A DNA stretch of 64,000 nucleotides from Achatina immaculata (GCA_009760885.1 CM019713.1:9883274-9947273); one strand, 5' to 3'. Counted from the stretch's first letter, positions 41,803 to 53,439 are shown. Translations and numbers: made by a program. Notes: generated from the letters alone by a model not told the origin.

Positions 41803-42860
41803 ATAGACATCATCATCGCCCTTCGCTCCCTTGAGAGCATAGGCCACGGATAAAGGCTCTCCAGTCATCCCTGTTCTTGGAATTATTCTCTGCTTCCTTC
41901 CATGTGTATCCCTTGTCTCTGAGTACTGTCATAATTTCTCTTCTCCAAGTAACTTTAGGTCTTCTTCGTTTTCTATTTCCTCGAGGATTCCTTGTCAGTG
42001 TCTGTCTTGCTTTGCTGGTGTCGGGTTTCCTCGGAGTGTGGCCAATCCATCTCCACTTCCTAGACATGATTTGTAGGTTCATAGCCCCAGTAAATCACCA
42101 AAACCACAGAAAACAAGTTGAATTCTTTCCAGACTAAATGTTTACGAAGAATTAGAAAAATATTTCGGCTAAACACCATAAGAAATAACATCTTGTTGGC
42201 AGAAATGCAGATGAAGTCACTGACAGCAATTATTGAGGAAAGACGCTGGCGATGGTTGGGACAAGTGCTCCAAATGACTGACAACTCACTATCAAAAATA
42301 GCACTAAGATGGACACCACAGGGGAGCAGAAGTAAGGGTAGACCAAAAGAGACATGGAGAAGAACAATAGAGAGGATGTTGAGCAATAGAGGGCTCACCT
42401 GGGCAAAGAAGAAAAAAGGCAAAGGACATGCATTTGTGGGAAAACCCTTACGGAAGCCCCATGTGCCCTGGGCATTTAGGGTTCAGAGAGAGAGAGAGAG
42501 AAAGAGCCTCAGTATCTTTATATTATATCTATTCATTTCTCTCGCTATCACGGCAGCCTTTCCACTTTCATACATTGTTCTAACATTCCAAAATGTAATG
42601 GTAAAAGGTGTCCTGGTACTCAGTTGGGATGTCGGTTCTGCAGCTTCTTTTCGGCTTTGACTGCACAACGTCATGCGCCCTGTTATCAGAGTCTCTTCCT
42701 TTCCCAAGACAAAGTTTCCTGGTTTTCCTTTCCGTGTTTCTATAACGCTCCGTTTTTTTTTTTTAACAGGGAAAAGGTCGTTGGCCTATCCCCCAAACTC
42801 CTTAGTCGCCTCTTAAGACATGTGTGGAAGATGGCAGTGGAAACACTGATAGACAAACAG
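41803..42860 (-). mobile_element. Family J LINE, internally deleted, with nested family A
   Basis: The minus strand begins with a 5' leader (AGGCGACTAAGGAGTTTGGG, near 42800) and the endonuclease start TFWNVRTMYESGKAAVIARE (ORF 42483-42707). It ends with the ORF2 terminus NLQIMSRKWRWIGHTPRKPD, KRRRPKVTWRREIMTVLRDK and RAFIRGLCSQGSEG (41813-42082) plus a (GAT)n tail. Everything between, including the whole RT, is absent, and a family A piece occupies 42091-42504. Confidence 0.75.
42091..42504 (+). mobile_element. Family A LINE C-terminus nested in family J, with imperfect 8-bp TSD
   Basis: The plus strand encodes NSFQTKCLRRIRKIFRLNTI, RRWRWLGQVLQMTDNSLSKI, GRPKETWRRTIERMLSNRGL and TWAKKKKGKGHA, followed by (GA)n at 42485-42500. 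AGCCCCAG (42083-42090) and AGCCTCAG (42505-42512) flank it with one mismatch. It is 5'-truncated. Confidence 0.83.
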
Positions 42861-43607
42861 TATTAAATAAAGGCAGGGAATTTAGCAGTGCTGGATGTAC
42901 CGTAAAGCCAAGGGCAGAACTCGGTGGTGAACCCTTGCAGCTAACTTTGTCTGCTGAGACGGCACAAGATGAAGATTAAAGTTGGCAGACATTTTTTGTT
43001 AAAACTTTCATTACGTTTTTTTTTTAATTGTCATTACTTTATTCAGGTCTGTAAAGAAGTCTGCTCTCTCCTTTTTTTTTTTTTTCAATACAGCTGACAT
43101 TGTTCTTTTCGTGGAAGATTCTTTTTCTCTCTTCGATTTGACATTGAAACAAAACCATAGAAAGGTCTCGGGAGAATTCTGAATGTTAAGAGAGGGAATA
43201 GTTCAATCATTTCAATCTTCATCATCTACTGTCCTGTAAACAAGACAATACAAAATGAAAAAAAATGGAACGTGGTAAATAATAATGATTAAAAACTTTC
43301 TGAACGAAGCTAGAACAAAACAGAAAAGACGAATTTTTAAAAACAAAATGGAATCATTTTCGCTGGCAGATCGTTTCATTACTGAGCAAAACTGATCTTT
43401 CATAACAGTAGACTCTCTTATAAGACACGGCTCTTGTTCGGTTATTTCTGTTACGTGTTTTCTTAATCGGACGTAACCAACATTGTCGATTTATTTTCCT
43501 TACTTTATTTATCTCGTGTAACGTGGTCGTCTTTTTTTTTTTTAGAAAAGTACATCTTTTGCTATGTTTATGTCCATATTATTGTCTTTGTTTATTTTTT
43601 AGCAGCT
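42861..43607. other. Unassigned sequence
   Basis: No element recognised; several T tracts. Confidence 0.45.
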
Positions 43608-43948
43608 AGACACTTATCTGTGATTGACAATCAGACACTTATCTCCGACTAGCAGCTAGGCACTTATCTGCACCTAGCAGCCATACTCTTATCTGCACCT
43701 AGCAATAAGACACTTATCTGCGACTAGCAACCAGACATTTATCTGCACCTAGTAACCAGACATTTATCTCTGCCTACCAGCCAGACATTTATCTGTGCCT
43801 AGTAGCCAGACATTTATCTGTGCCCAGCAGCCAGACATTTATCTGTGCCTAGCAGCCAGACATTTATCTGTGCCTAGCAGCCAGACATTTATCTGTGCCT
43901 AGCAGCCAGACATTTATCTGTGCCTAGCAGCCAGACATTTATCTGTGC
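43608..43948. repeat. 25-bp minisatellite, about 14 copies
   Basis: Units of GCCTAGCAGCCAGACATTTA plus TCTGT. Left units are diverged and right units nearly identical, giving a homogeneity gradient toward 43948. Confidence 0.93.
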
Positions 43949-44229
43949 TCCAAGGTACGATATTGTTAAGAAAGCAAGGAGCTCTCTGTCTAGAGAATGC
44001 TTGTGACAAATGCCAAGCATTTTGAAATATTTTGCTATGATAGTTCCGACATCTTGTATGTATGTGTGCTTGCTTCATGCACTTTGTTAAATCTTCTGCA
44101 GTTTTTTTTTCTTTGTGACCTCCTTTTCTATTTAATCAGAAACTGCCCAGGAGTTGAAAGTTTCGGAAAATCGGTACATAATCTGCACTTAAGGCCAAGA
44201 CGTACTACTCCCTACTTTCAAGTGGTAAA

Positions 44230-44231
<2 letters not shown>

Positions 44232-44281
<50 letters not shown>
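44232..44281. repeat. (TA)n microsatellite
   Basis: About 25 uninterrupted AT units. Confidence 0.97.
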
Positions 44282-44284
<3 letters not shown>

Positions 44285-44362
44285 CTAAACAGCGAGAGTG
44301 CGTGTGAATTAGTTCTTTCAACAAGTCTCTGCGTCATGAATTCTCAACGAAAAGGTTGTGAT

Positions 44363-44572
44363 TCCTTGGGGAGAAATTTCATGTTTAATGAGGAGAAATT
44401 TTTTGTTTAAAGGGGAGAAATTTCATGTTTAAAGGAGAGAAATTTCATGTTTAAAGGGGAGAAATTTCATATTTAAAGGATAGAAATTTCATGTTTAAAG
44501 GGGAGAAATTTCATGTTTAAAGGGGAGAAATTTCAGGTTTAAAGGGGCGGAATTTCATGTTTAAAGGGGATA
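44363..44572. repeat. 22-bp minisatellite, about 9-10 copies
   Basis: Units of GGGGAGAAATTTCATGTTTA plus AA, with single-base length variants. Confidence 0.92.
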
Positions 44573-44624
44573 CTTTCTTTCCAGCGGGAAAGGGTTGGGG
44601 ATAGAAACTATTCTACTTTAATCA

Positions 44625-44765
44625 AGTGAAACATGGACTATGAATAAACAAACTAGAACAAAGAATAAAGGTTACTAAAATGTGGTTCTTAAGAAGAATG
44701 TTTTGCATACCATGGAGAGCCAGAAAGACAAATGAAGAAGTATTACACCAGGCTACAGAATACCC
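44625..44765 (+). mobile_element. LINE RT C-terminal fragment
   Basis: Reads ETWTMNKQTRTKNKG, then KMWFLRRMFCIPWRARKTNE and EVLHQA, a conserved post-palm LINE segment also seen at 6890 (family D) and 2510 (family B). Which family it belongs to is unclear. Confidence 0.65.
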
Positions 44766-44784
44766 TAAACTAGTGCCATTTCAT

Positions 44785-45275
44785 TTTATTCATTAGCGTG
44801 TCCCTTGCGGAACTTTGCCTCCCTAACAGCACTCCTGTAGGCCTCTCGGTTGTGAGCAAGATGGCCTGCTGCTGATGCATCCATTTGCAGATCATCAATG
44901 ATGTCTTGCAGCCATCTTCGCCTTGGTCTTCCTCTCTTTCTTTTTTCCCATTATGTACCCTTCCAAGACGGTCTTCTCTAGATTATCATGACGTTTAATG
45001 TGTCCAAAATATTTAAGCTTTCTCTGTTTAATCCTCTTTACTAGCCAGCCTTCTTCAATATTAAGTTCTTGTAATATGGATATATTTGTTCTTTTTTCGT
45101 GTCCATGATATTTGAAGAACTCTTCTGTAGCATTTACATTCAAAGGCATTTATGTGTTTCTCAGCTGTTTTGTTAAGTGTCCAGGTCTCACAGGCATATG
45201 TTGCGATGGGAAAGATGCATGTCTTTAAAAATCTTATTTTTGCAGTTCTGTCTGTTCCCTTCCACTAGTGTCATA
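44785..45275 (-). mobile_element. Family D LINE C-terminal region, longest D copy
   Basis: The minus strand gives FKTCIFPIATYACETWTLNK, AFECKCYRRVLQISWT and, in another frame, ISILQELNIEEGWLVKRIKQ, KLKYFGHIKRHDNLEKTVLE, GYIMGKKKERKTKAK and the FRKGHAN-type end. It extends further upstream into the RT thumb than the other D copies. A frameshift lies near 45110. Confidence 0.82.
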
Positions 45276-45284
45276 CATAAGGGG

Positions 45285-45500
45285 GGAATAAAAGACGATC
45301 AAAATTTCTCGGACAAACATGAAGGTCTCGAAAAAATGGGTCATGACTGGAAAGGTAAATGACAAAAAAACCCTGGATGACCTGATTCTGTCAGGAAAAC
45401 AGCAATCGACTTGATTCCAGACACGGAAGATCGAGCGAGATGGAGAGAGATGGACCGCCTACGCTTGTTGCCATGGCACTGTCTAATCTCATCTGAGGTG
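45285..45500 (+). mobile_element. LINE ORF2 C-terminal fragment, family uncertain
   Basis: Frames give RRSKFLGQT, RSRKNGS, then LIPDTEDRARWREMDRLRLL, typical of ORF2 C-termini (arginine-rich followed by R-x-x-W-R). No tail identified. Confidence 0.5.
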
Positions 45501-45809
45501 TTGGTAAGATTTTTTTTTAAATAAAAGGAATTTGTTTTGATATTTGAAAACTTTTTTGTGTCATGATTCGATATATAGGGCAGGATTCCAGGGGTAGCCT
45601 GGGTTGAAAAGGAAGGTGTTGGAACTGGGACTGTTGGAGAACCACTGCGCTAGATCGTATTGTTGATTTCGGAAATCTCCACGTCCTTGCCCTTCAAGTC
45701 ATGTGTCACTTGATGTTGATGGTTTTGTTTTTCTGTAACCTTGGATCTCCATGGCTTTCTACCTGAGTCTGGTATCGATACTGGCTACTGTCGTCTTGCA
45801 GGTTGTTTA

Positions 45810-46315
45810 GTGTATTCTTGCTTTCTTTCTTTTCTTATAGTAGCGATATTCCTTCACTCAACTGCAAACTTTTCCAGAATCTATTTGATGTTGACCACAG
45901 CACCCTCCACTCCACCCCCCACCCCCCCCCCACTTGATTCATATATTTTATATTTTATTTTAGACTATTCTTACGTGCAGCGATTTCAGTTAATTACTTA
46001 TCCTGAATAGTACTGAAGTTGTGGTTTGGTAGGTAAAGTCATCAGTGTGAGACTGCGAGAATAATTGTGTTTGTGTGTGCACGTATTGTTGTTACTTCTA
46101 TACTGAGTGTATGGACAAGAGTGAAACGTAAATGTTGTATTTTATTTTATGTTTCTCGGCTTTTCAATGTTAATTATGTTTGTTGTATGAGCAGCATATT
46201 TGTCGAATGTCTGAGACAGAGTGAAAGATGTATGATAAAGAGCAGAATGTCAGACGGGCCTGCGCGCCCAATTCTTCACCCTTTGGAAAGAAAGATCAGT
46301 CAATCAATAAGTATC
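45810..46315 (+). mobile_element. Family G CR1-like LINE 3' end
   Basis: Contains the ORF2 terminal block NCKLFQNLFDVDHST (compare LSQYLFDVDYMPP at 31470), then GAATAGTACTGAAGTT, CTGAGTGTATGGACAAGAGT, TTTATTTTATGTTTCTCGGC and the conserved CAGACGGGCCTGCGCGCCCA block with (ATCA)n tail. Confidence 0.78.
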
Positions 46316-46670
46316 AGTCTTTTCTTTCTCTCTTTCTGTTTCCTTCCCATTTTTCTTTCCTTTTTCTTTGATTCTTTCTTTCTGATTCTTTCCCATTTTT
46401 CTTTCTTTCTTTTCTTTATTTCTTTCTACTTTTCTTTCTGTTTCCCTCCAATTTTTTCTTCCTTTCTTTCTTTCTTCCTTTCTGTTTCCTTCCCATTTTT
46501 TGTTTCCTTCTTTTCTTTCAATGTATGTTTCTTTCTTTCTGTTTCCTTCCCATTTCTCTTTCTTTCTTTTTATTTATCTTTCTTTCTTTCTATTCCCTTC
46601 CCATTTTTATTTCTTTCTTGTCTTTCTTTCTTTCTTTCCTTCCCATTTTTCTTTCTTTCTTTTCTCCCCT
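46316..46670. repeat. T/C-rich compound repeat
   Basis: (CTTT)n runs separated by recurrent CCTTCCCATTTTTCTTTC blocks, roughly 40-60 bp per cycle. It directly follows the G tail. The Phe/Ser-rich ORFs across it are low-complexity read-through. Confidence 0.88.
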
Positions 46671-46759
46671 ATGCTTATATGTCTTAGTGAGTTACAGAAA
46701 ACATATTTGCTTCCGATATTCGTAATACTTTCTAAAACAATAAGACATAACTGCGGCGA

Positions 46760-47195
46760 ATATTAATCTGGTATCTTTGAGAATATTACGAATCAACGTA
46801 GCCTGCAGTGGCCTGTCCGTAGGCGAAAGAGGATGGTTTGCTGATGTCTTTGTAGTTGATGTATTCCATTTAGTTCGTTGTTGCGTTTCAGTTGTTTTTT
46901 TTCTATACTTACATCGACTCAAAATATCTCGCACAGACGAGTGTTCATGTGGCAATGGAGTCCAGACTCCAGAACATATCCTTTAAGAGTGCCCAAACGA
47001 TGCGGACCTGAGACGAGAGACATGGCCTTAGGACACAAACTTGGGGCCAAAAGCTTTGGGGCTCCTATCAGGATCTGGAGAGGACTGCGGGATTTGCCAT
47101 GTCTACAGGGATCAGGATCTAATGTGACCAACAACCTCGAACGCAGAAGAAGAAGAAGTATAAGAAGAAGAGGAAGAAGAAGAAGAATGTGTTTC
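46760..47195 (+). mobile_element. Family K LINE ORF2 C-terminus with Cys/His knuckle and (GAA)n tail
   Basis: Frames give YLHRLKISRTDECSCGNGVQ, TPEHIL, then ECPNDADLRRETWP and a decayed end before (GAAGAA)n at 47140-47188. The C-x-C-x8-H-x4-C arrangement is the knuckle found after RNase H in several LINE ORF2 proteins. One in-frame stop sits inside the knuckle. Confidence 0.78.
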
Positions 47196-47305
47196 TGCAA
47201 TGACTATTAATATGATATCTGTGAGAAGACCACAATATGGTATCTTTCACACGACTATACAAGAGAGTCCCAGTTATAAGAACCAGCAAACCAGAACTGA
47301 TGACC

Positions 47306-47500
47306 ACTGATCCCTTCAAGCGAGGCGATACCTCTGACCCCTTCAAGCGAGGCGATATCTCTGACCCCTTCCAGTGAGGCGATACCTCTGACCCCTTCAA
47401 GCGAGGCGATATCTCTGACCCCTTCCAGCGAGGCGATACCTCTGACCCCTTCCAGCGAGGCAATACCCTGACCCCTTCCAGCGAGGCAATACCTCTGACA
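47306..47500. repeat. 27-bp minisatellite, 7 copies
   Basis: Units of CTGACCCCTTCAAGCGAGGC plus GATACCT. The period is divisible by three, so nine-residue repeats (GSEVSPRWK-like) are open on minus. No flanking protein. Confidence 0.92.
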
Positions 47501-48750
47501 ACAGACTATTATGACACTGAAATCATGACCAGTGGAAGAGGAATCACAGCTTTCCACCTGCAGTACAGTCGGTAGAACCTAAGTACTCTCCGGAGCGGTG
47601 CACACTCCCCATCCGATACTATGTCTATACCACACTCCCCTACATTAACCGAAAGGCGTTTCAATTCGCAGTTACTCTGCTAGAAAAGCAGAGTCCAATC
47701 TTTCCACTTTCACAACAACATTTACAGACAATCTTCCCAGCAGATTCTCTGAGAAAAATTTCTTGACAGCTTAAAAAATATATTACGATATTTTACTAAC
47801 ATCTTTCACATCTATCTACAGGCAAACATCGCATTTTTCTTCAAAACTTCGACCCCACCCCCACACTCCAATGTCTGTTTCATCAATTTATGTATTGTCT
47901 AGACCTAGTAGTATATAGTAGTACACACACGCGCAGGCAGTAGCCCATATATGTACACACATACACGCAAACGAACGGACGCGTACAAAAATCGGAAGCA
48001 CAAAGTGGAAAATTACTCTGAAAAGGTCTCTGGCGCGAAATATGACTTTGAAGTACCCGTATGAGGTAATATTTTCAGACCCCTGTTGTAATTTTCATCC
48101 GGAAAACTGATTGGTTTCTATATCATCCCTGGCACCCAAGTTTTGCAATTTTGATTAAAATCAAGCCCAGAACTGGCGACCTTCCATTGATCTTCTCGTC
48201 ATATTCTACTGGTTTCTGTTATTAATCAAAAGGCCAGATAACCGGAGTGGCGTTTCTAACCTGACACCGCAGCGCCTCACCCAAAAAACAAACACCCGTA
48301 GCCAATCGAATGCGTGTAAACCAGGCTGGAGCGCAACCTTTGGGCGGTGTAAAACTAGATTTAATGCCCCAGGGAAAGAAAGGACGAGGCGATTGCGAGA
48401 GCGGTTTATGTCAGCTCCGACCAGGTAATATGACGCTGGTGAGAATTATATCTGTTTATTTTAGGGAGAAAAAATTGGAACCAATCAACAATATTCATTC
48501 TTCAGTTATTCCTAACTACTTTTTTGAAAATTCTTCATCAGAAGGATTATGCAATATCTGACAAATAGAGGCTGGGATTAAACTACAGGTAAATTAGATT
48601 ATAAAGGTAAAATGATGTTTTGTGTCGGCTTGTCTGTATGATATAGAGATCTATTGTTTCTGTATGGCTACGAATCATTGCTTAAATTTGTGCAGCATTT
48701 TCCCCAATCGCATAAACAAAGAGTTCATGATTGAGTCTTATTCCCATTGA
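47501..48750. other. Unassigned sequence
   Basis: No element or gene recognised. This is one of the longest repeat-poor stretches of the window. Confidence 0.45.
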
Positions 48751-48756
48751 GTTGTC

Positions 48757-48990
48757 TGGGCGGTTGTGTGGCGTATTAGTTAGTGCGATTGTCTCCGATG
48801 ATGAGGTATGTTGTTCAAGTCCAGCGGCAAAGGTCATGGTCACCCAGGTTTAGAAATGGCTACCTGGCTCTGTCTGGAGCAGGGAAAGAAAATGCGACCA
48901 CGTCACTCTCAAGTTTACAGACAGATCAAGGAAAAAAAATAGGGGCGTTAACATCAAATCTCCTGTGGGCTGGACTGGACGGACACCTCG
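48757..48990 (+). mobile_element. S-family tRNA-derived SINE
   Basis: A box in GTGGCGTATTAGTTAGTGCG, B box-like GTTCAAGTCC, then GTCACCCAGGTTTAGAAATG, ACCACGTCACTCTC and AGATCAAGGAAAAAAAATAG, GGGCGTTAACATC. The order of blocks matches 22685 and the minus strand of 27000-27215. Confidence 0.75.
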
Positions 48991-51345
48991 AAGACCCTTA
49001 TGAACAAATTTAACAGGAACGAAGAGCTAGAGAAGGAGATAAACAATTATATTCGCAGAATGAAGGAATTGAGGGTGGGGGCAGAGTAAGGGGAGGACTG
49101 GCACACTCTGGGAATAGGAGCGATGACACCAGGGACAAAGCCTGACAGGGTCAACCAGTACACACATCTTACTTTGAATGCTTGGTGACCTTGCCGTTGT
49201 CTGTATAACCCCAACCTGATGCAGCATAGGGCGATTAACTCTTGAGCTAATATTCACTATTCAGATGATTCCCAGGATCCTTTGTCGAGACATCAGAATG
49301 TAATAGGCAAGCAAGTCAGGTGCTAGCAATATGATAAGGTAACGTTTACTGGATGGAAATTGATGATGATAATGGATGGATGATAAAGACTTCGAGCAAT
49401 ATGCCGAATTACATGCCTTCAGCTCACCCACCTTTATTCAGGATATATAGCTGACGTAAAGCTTCCATTCCAGGCAAACAGGTGAGCAAGGCTTCGGACG
49501 AAACATATCAACAAATCCCAAGATTCATATGTAGTAATATAATTTTTTACTGGATTGATGTGAATTATTATTCAATCTTTTATTTTGTCTTGCCGCCGTC
49601 GTACTGAGTGGTGGAAGGTTGACTACACCATACGTTCACACCTTACATATAAATAACAGGAACAGGAAACAACAATCCTTTTTATAAAATCACGATCCTT
49701 GTATTTACAAAAAATTCTGATCCATAAGGCAACACAAATCAACGAATCCTACGCACATGATGTCCATATATTTCCAACATGCATTACCAAAAATCATAAA
49801 AAAAGAAACATTTTCTTGAATAATATGAGTTCAATCCTGCTTACAAAAGCACATAACTAAAATACACACGCCAGCCTCCATCTCTCGAAATGATCGCCTT
49901 CGTCCACGACTGGTCGCTGGACTTCAACGTGCTTAACTTATCCCCCTTTAAACTTCAATTCTCGTCTTATATACCTGATCAGCGCCGGGCTCGAAGGCCT
50001 GGGGATTTCCATTCAAAACGGGGCCGTCTCTGGCCAGTGGGATTTCCAATCAAAACCGGGTCACTGCTTGCTTATTTTTCCACTCCTTACACATAGTACA
50101 GCTTAAAGCTCCATAATACAGCAAAAAATAAAAAAACATCCGCACTCGTCAAGCATTTGTTTCGCTCTTTTCTTTAACTTAACAAACATCGCTGCATACC
50201 AGGCTTAAGCCCCGCCAAATTTCGTGCCGTCCGTTTCTCGGACCAGATGTAAACATGAAATCATGGGCGTCTCCATCAAAAAGCATATACTTTTACAACA
50301 GGAGTAGATAGCGGAACAGATATGGGAACGTCTTGATTTCGGTGACTCTGCCATTTGAGACAAGTCAGTTATAGTCCCTATGAACGTTGACTCACGATGG
50401 GGCTACCTTCACCTTTCACTGTCCTTCCAGCTTTTACCCAGCGTCCTTCAAGATGGCTTTTTTGTTCTCTTCTTCAGATTATCTGCTTTCGCTTTCTATT
50501 TGTTATATTTTCTTTGTGTTTACTGTGTACGGAAGAACTGTTCAGAAAGCACATTTGACAGGAGTTTAGCGTGAAAATTGTGGATTATCCAGTAGAAAAT
50601 AATTTTACAATGCGGATATATCATAAAGGAAGGAAATCAGTGCTCATAAAAACAGAAGCAAAAGACAAAATGACCCGAAATCCGAAGACAGGAAATTTCC
50701 AGTGTAAAATAAAGGAAGCTAGTACGTTCGTCCAATAGGAGGTGACGCTTTAATGGTAACAAGTGCAGAACTTGGCAACATGAACAATTTTTAGGGATAT
50801 TTCTTACAGATTTAATCTGTCTACAACGGGCTATCATCCTATTTGGTTCCGTGTCAGAACGTTCATGACCTTCTGTGGCTCTTCTTCTTCTTTTTTTTTT
50901 TGACGGGTCAAGACATATCGGAGATACATGTAATTGACATCAGAGACCATCGGCATGGAGGTGCTACCAGAACCCTTATTTGCTGGATTACTTCATGTAA
51001 CAAAAGCCACCCGGTTACCTCGGTAACAATACTTCTTCAGGTTAACCAGAGAAACGTAATTTCAAGGAGATAAATCGAGAGAATGCTCTTATAATATCAC
51101 AGCAGTTTTGCTCATTATACGGTGCTATCATATTTGGCGTTTTCGGAGGTTCTCAAAATGTTTTGTCTAACCGCTACCGCTCAGGAAAATATTACTCGAT
51201 ATACAAGCCTTCCACGTCCCAGTTTGCTGCTGGCTGTGATTGGCTGACAATCGTGTTTTTTCTTTCAAGATGGAGCACTACTCCGTCAGTTTAGCTACCC
51301 ATGAACCCCAACACCTTCCCTCCCTTGATGCACGAGTCCCAGAGG
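48991..51345. other. Unassigned sequence
   Basis: No gene or element recognised on either strand across 2.3 kb. No tandem repeats beyond short homopolymers. If a host non-coding or regulatory sequence exists in this window, this is a likely place. Confidence 0.45.
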
Positions 51346-51349
51346 ATTC

Positions 51350-51600
51350 TTGTTATTATTAACTATTTCATTCCAGAACAACGCTACCTGGATTGGTAGC
51401 TCCTGCACGCCTATGCCAATCAACGCGCATGGTGACATTTAGGTACCGTCTAAATAGAATAAAAAGTAGCACACTTCTAACCCAACCATATTTTTAAACG
51501 TAATTTTAAAGGTAACTTCCTTCCAGTTTATTTCTACCAAAATTTCTCATCAAAATTTATTCTAGTAGAGTGAAAGAGTTAATGCTCAGCATCTCATATA
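51350..51600. repeat. Dispersed repeat, copy 1 (type unknown)
   Basis: Homologous to 62795-63035: both have CACAC(T/G)TCTAACCCAACC, CTTCCTTCCAGTTT, AAATTTCTCATYAAAATTTA and TTCTRGYAGAG, then AAAGAGTTAAT. Divergence is substantial and there are no clear termini. Confidence 0.65.
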
Positions 51601-51624
51601 TTTACGCTGAGATCTATTATTGAG

Positions 51625-52765
51625 GAGTCAGTGGATTTCGAATCCCACCTTATTATCAACTTCGTTCACTTTCAGAAAGCGTTTGATAGCCTACACCGCA
51701 CTTCGCTTTGGAAGCTGCTAGGTATCTATGGCTTCCAACCTAAATACATCAACGTCATAAAAGCCATTTACTCGAATACACACTGATGCCTACAAACAAA
51801 TTCTGGGAATTCCAATTGGTTTCCAGTTGAGACAGGTGTGAGGCAAGGATGTGTCCTCTCACCAATGTTATTCGTTGTCGCGATCGACTGGGTCATGCGC
51901 AAGAGTACAAAGGATAGCAATCTGGGTATCGTGTGGACCGAGGGTAAAACCCTCGAAGACCTAGACTTTGTGAACGACATAGCGCTACTGAGCGCGTCGC
52001 ATGCACACGCCAATGAGATAACGGGTCGCCTCCACTCTTGCTCAAAACAATTTGGCCTACAAATTAATAAGGAAAAAAACAAAAATTATTGATCTCACAA
52101 ATAGACCTGACGAGATCTTGCTAAACGGTTTTGCTTTTGAAAAAGTCCACAATGTCACCTATTTGGGAAGCAAAATGTCAACCTCGGGTGATACAACACC
52201 AGAAATCAGGTCCCGCATTGCAATGGCTTCCAATATTTTCAATAAACTGTCTACTATCTGGAAGTCAAACACGCTCAGTAAAACCACGAAACTTAAAATG
52301 TTCAACTCCTGTGTGATCCCAGTGTTAACATACGGTTGTGAGAGTTGGAAACCAACCAGTCTACTCAATCAAAGACTTGATGCATTTGAGAACAAATGTC
52401 TCCGTAGACTATTGAACATCAGATGGTCCAATTTTAAATCAAACGAGTCATTAAGACAGGAATCGAACCAAGTCTACGTATCAAGATACATCAAAAGACG
52501 TCGATGGACCTATCTCGGCCACGTTCTCAGAATGAACGAATCCAGACTCCCTCGCTAGGCCCTCACACGGTCAGCGAAGGGCAAAAGAAAGCAAGGCAGG
52601 CCAAGGGAGACTCTACGTAGAACCATCACTAGAGAGAGCACAACTTTGGGATTCAAGTCCATCCAAGACCTACAGCAGGCGGCGGCGAGTCGTCAGACAT
52701 GGAAGGATATGATTTCTTCCCCATGTGCCAATGCTGGCCCTAAAGGAATGTCAATCAATCAATCA
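51625..52765 (+). mobile_element. Family L LINE, RT and C-terminus, active site mutated
   Basis: Reads NFVHFQKAFDSLHRTSLWKL, PVETGVRQGCVLSPMLFVVA, then LEDLDFVNDIALLSASHAHA (51838-52092). After a frameshift at an A-rich run near 52078 come NVTYLGSKMSTSGDTTPEIR, VLTYGCESWKPTSLLNQRLD, RRRWTYLGHVLRMNESRLPR (52052-52558), GRPRETLRRTITRESTT and a terminal SINQSIK with (AATC)n tail. The canonical FADD is FVND, with the first aspartate replaced by asparagine. Confidence 0.88.
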
Positions 52766-52769
52766 AAGT

Positions 52770-53439
52770 CCAGTTACCTTTTACTTGTAAACTTCTTACG
52801 ACTGTACCTATTTATTCTTTGAAGGCTGAGTACATGCTTCTATACCCAGTGCAAGGGCAATTATTGTGTTTGTAGAGGCTTTACTTATGCCCAATTGCTT
52901 GTAAAGATATGGACTGGTCAACTAGAGCTGGTTTGTCTCAGAACCCTACACCCAACCGCAAACTAGCTCAACTAAGCAGGGGAAGAATAATAAATATAAA
53001 GCGTTCGTCAACTTTATTCAATTTGCAAAAGATCATCATCATCATCATGAGTCTTACACACTGGACAAATCCACAAGTATTTAGATCTCCTCTTGAGTAT
53101 ATCCGCCAGTTCACAAGGATTGATCCCACGCCTTCTAAAGTGAGGCTAACCATCAACCAATACGACAACCAATGGATTCTTTTTTTTTCAGTAATTTGTA
53201 CAGTGCATGTTGGATTTTTCTGATCAAACTCCACATTTCGATGACAAATCCGTATTCATTATTCTAACAGCATGGCACTGAAGTCTCAGATGGTCCTAAA
53301 CCTTCAAGTTTCAAGTCGAACCTCAAGTCTGTGCAGGCAGCCCTGTGTGGGTGTCTAGCGTAACAACCTCGGCCTGGCTAACAGGACATGATTCGTCCTG
53401 GTTGCCATGGTGGTGGAGTCTTTTCTTTTGCTCACTCTC
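52770..53439. other. Unassigned sequence
   Basis: A short (CAT)n at 53034-53048 and a GC-richer leader-like stretch 53330-53430. No element firmly recognised. Confidence 0.4.

Noticed and set aside
41382..41810. 8-bp TSD for the second hAT MITE
   Set aside because: ACGTAGAT and ATAGACAT match at too few positions to be claimed.
46067..46766. 206-aa Phe/Ser-rich ORF as a membrane protein
   Set aside because: Low-complexity (CTTT)n translation starting inside a family G 3' UTR.
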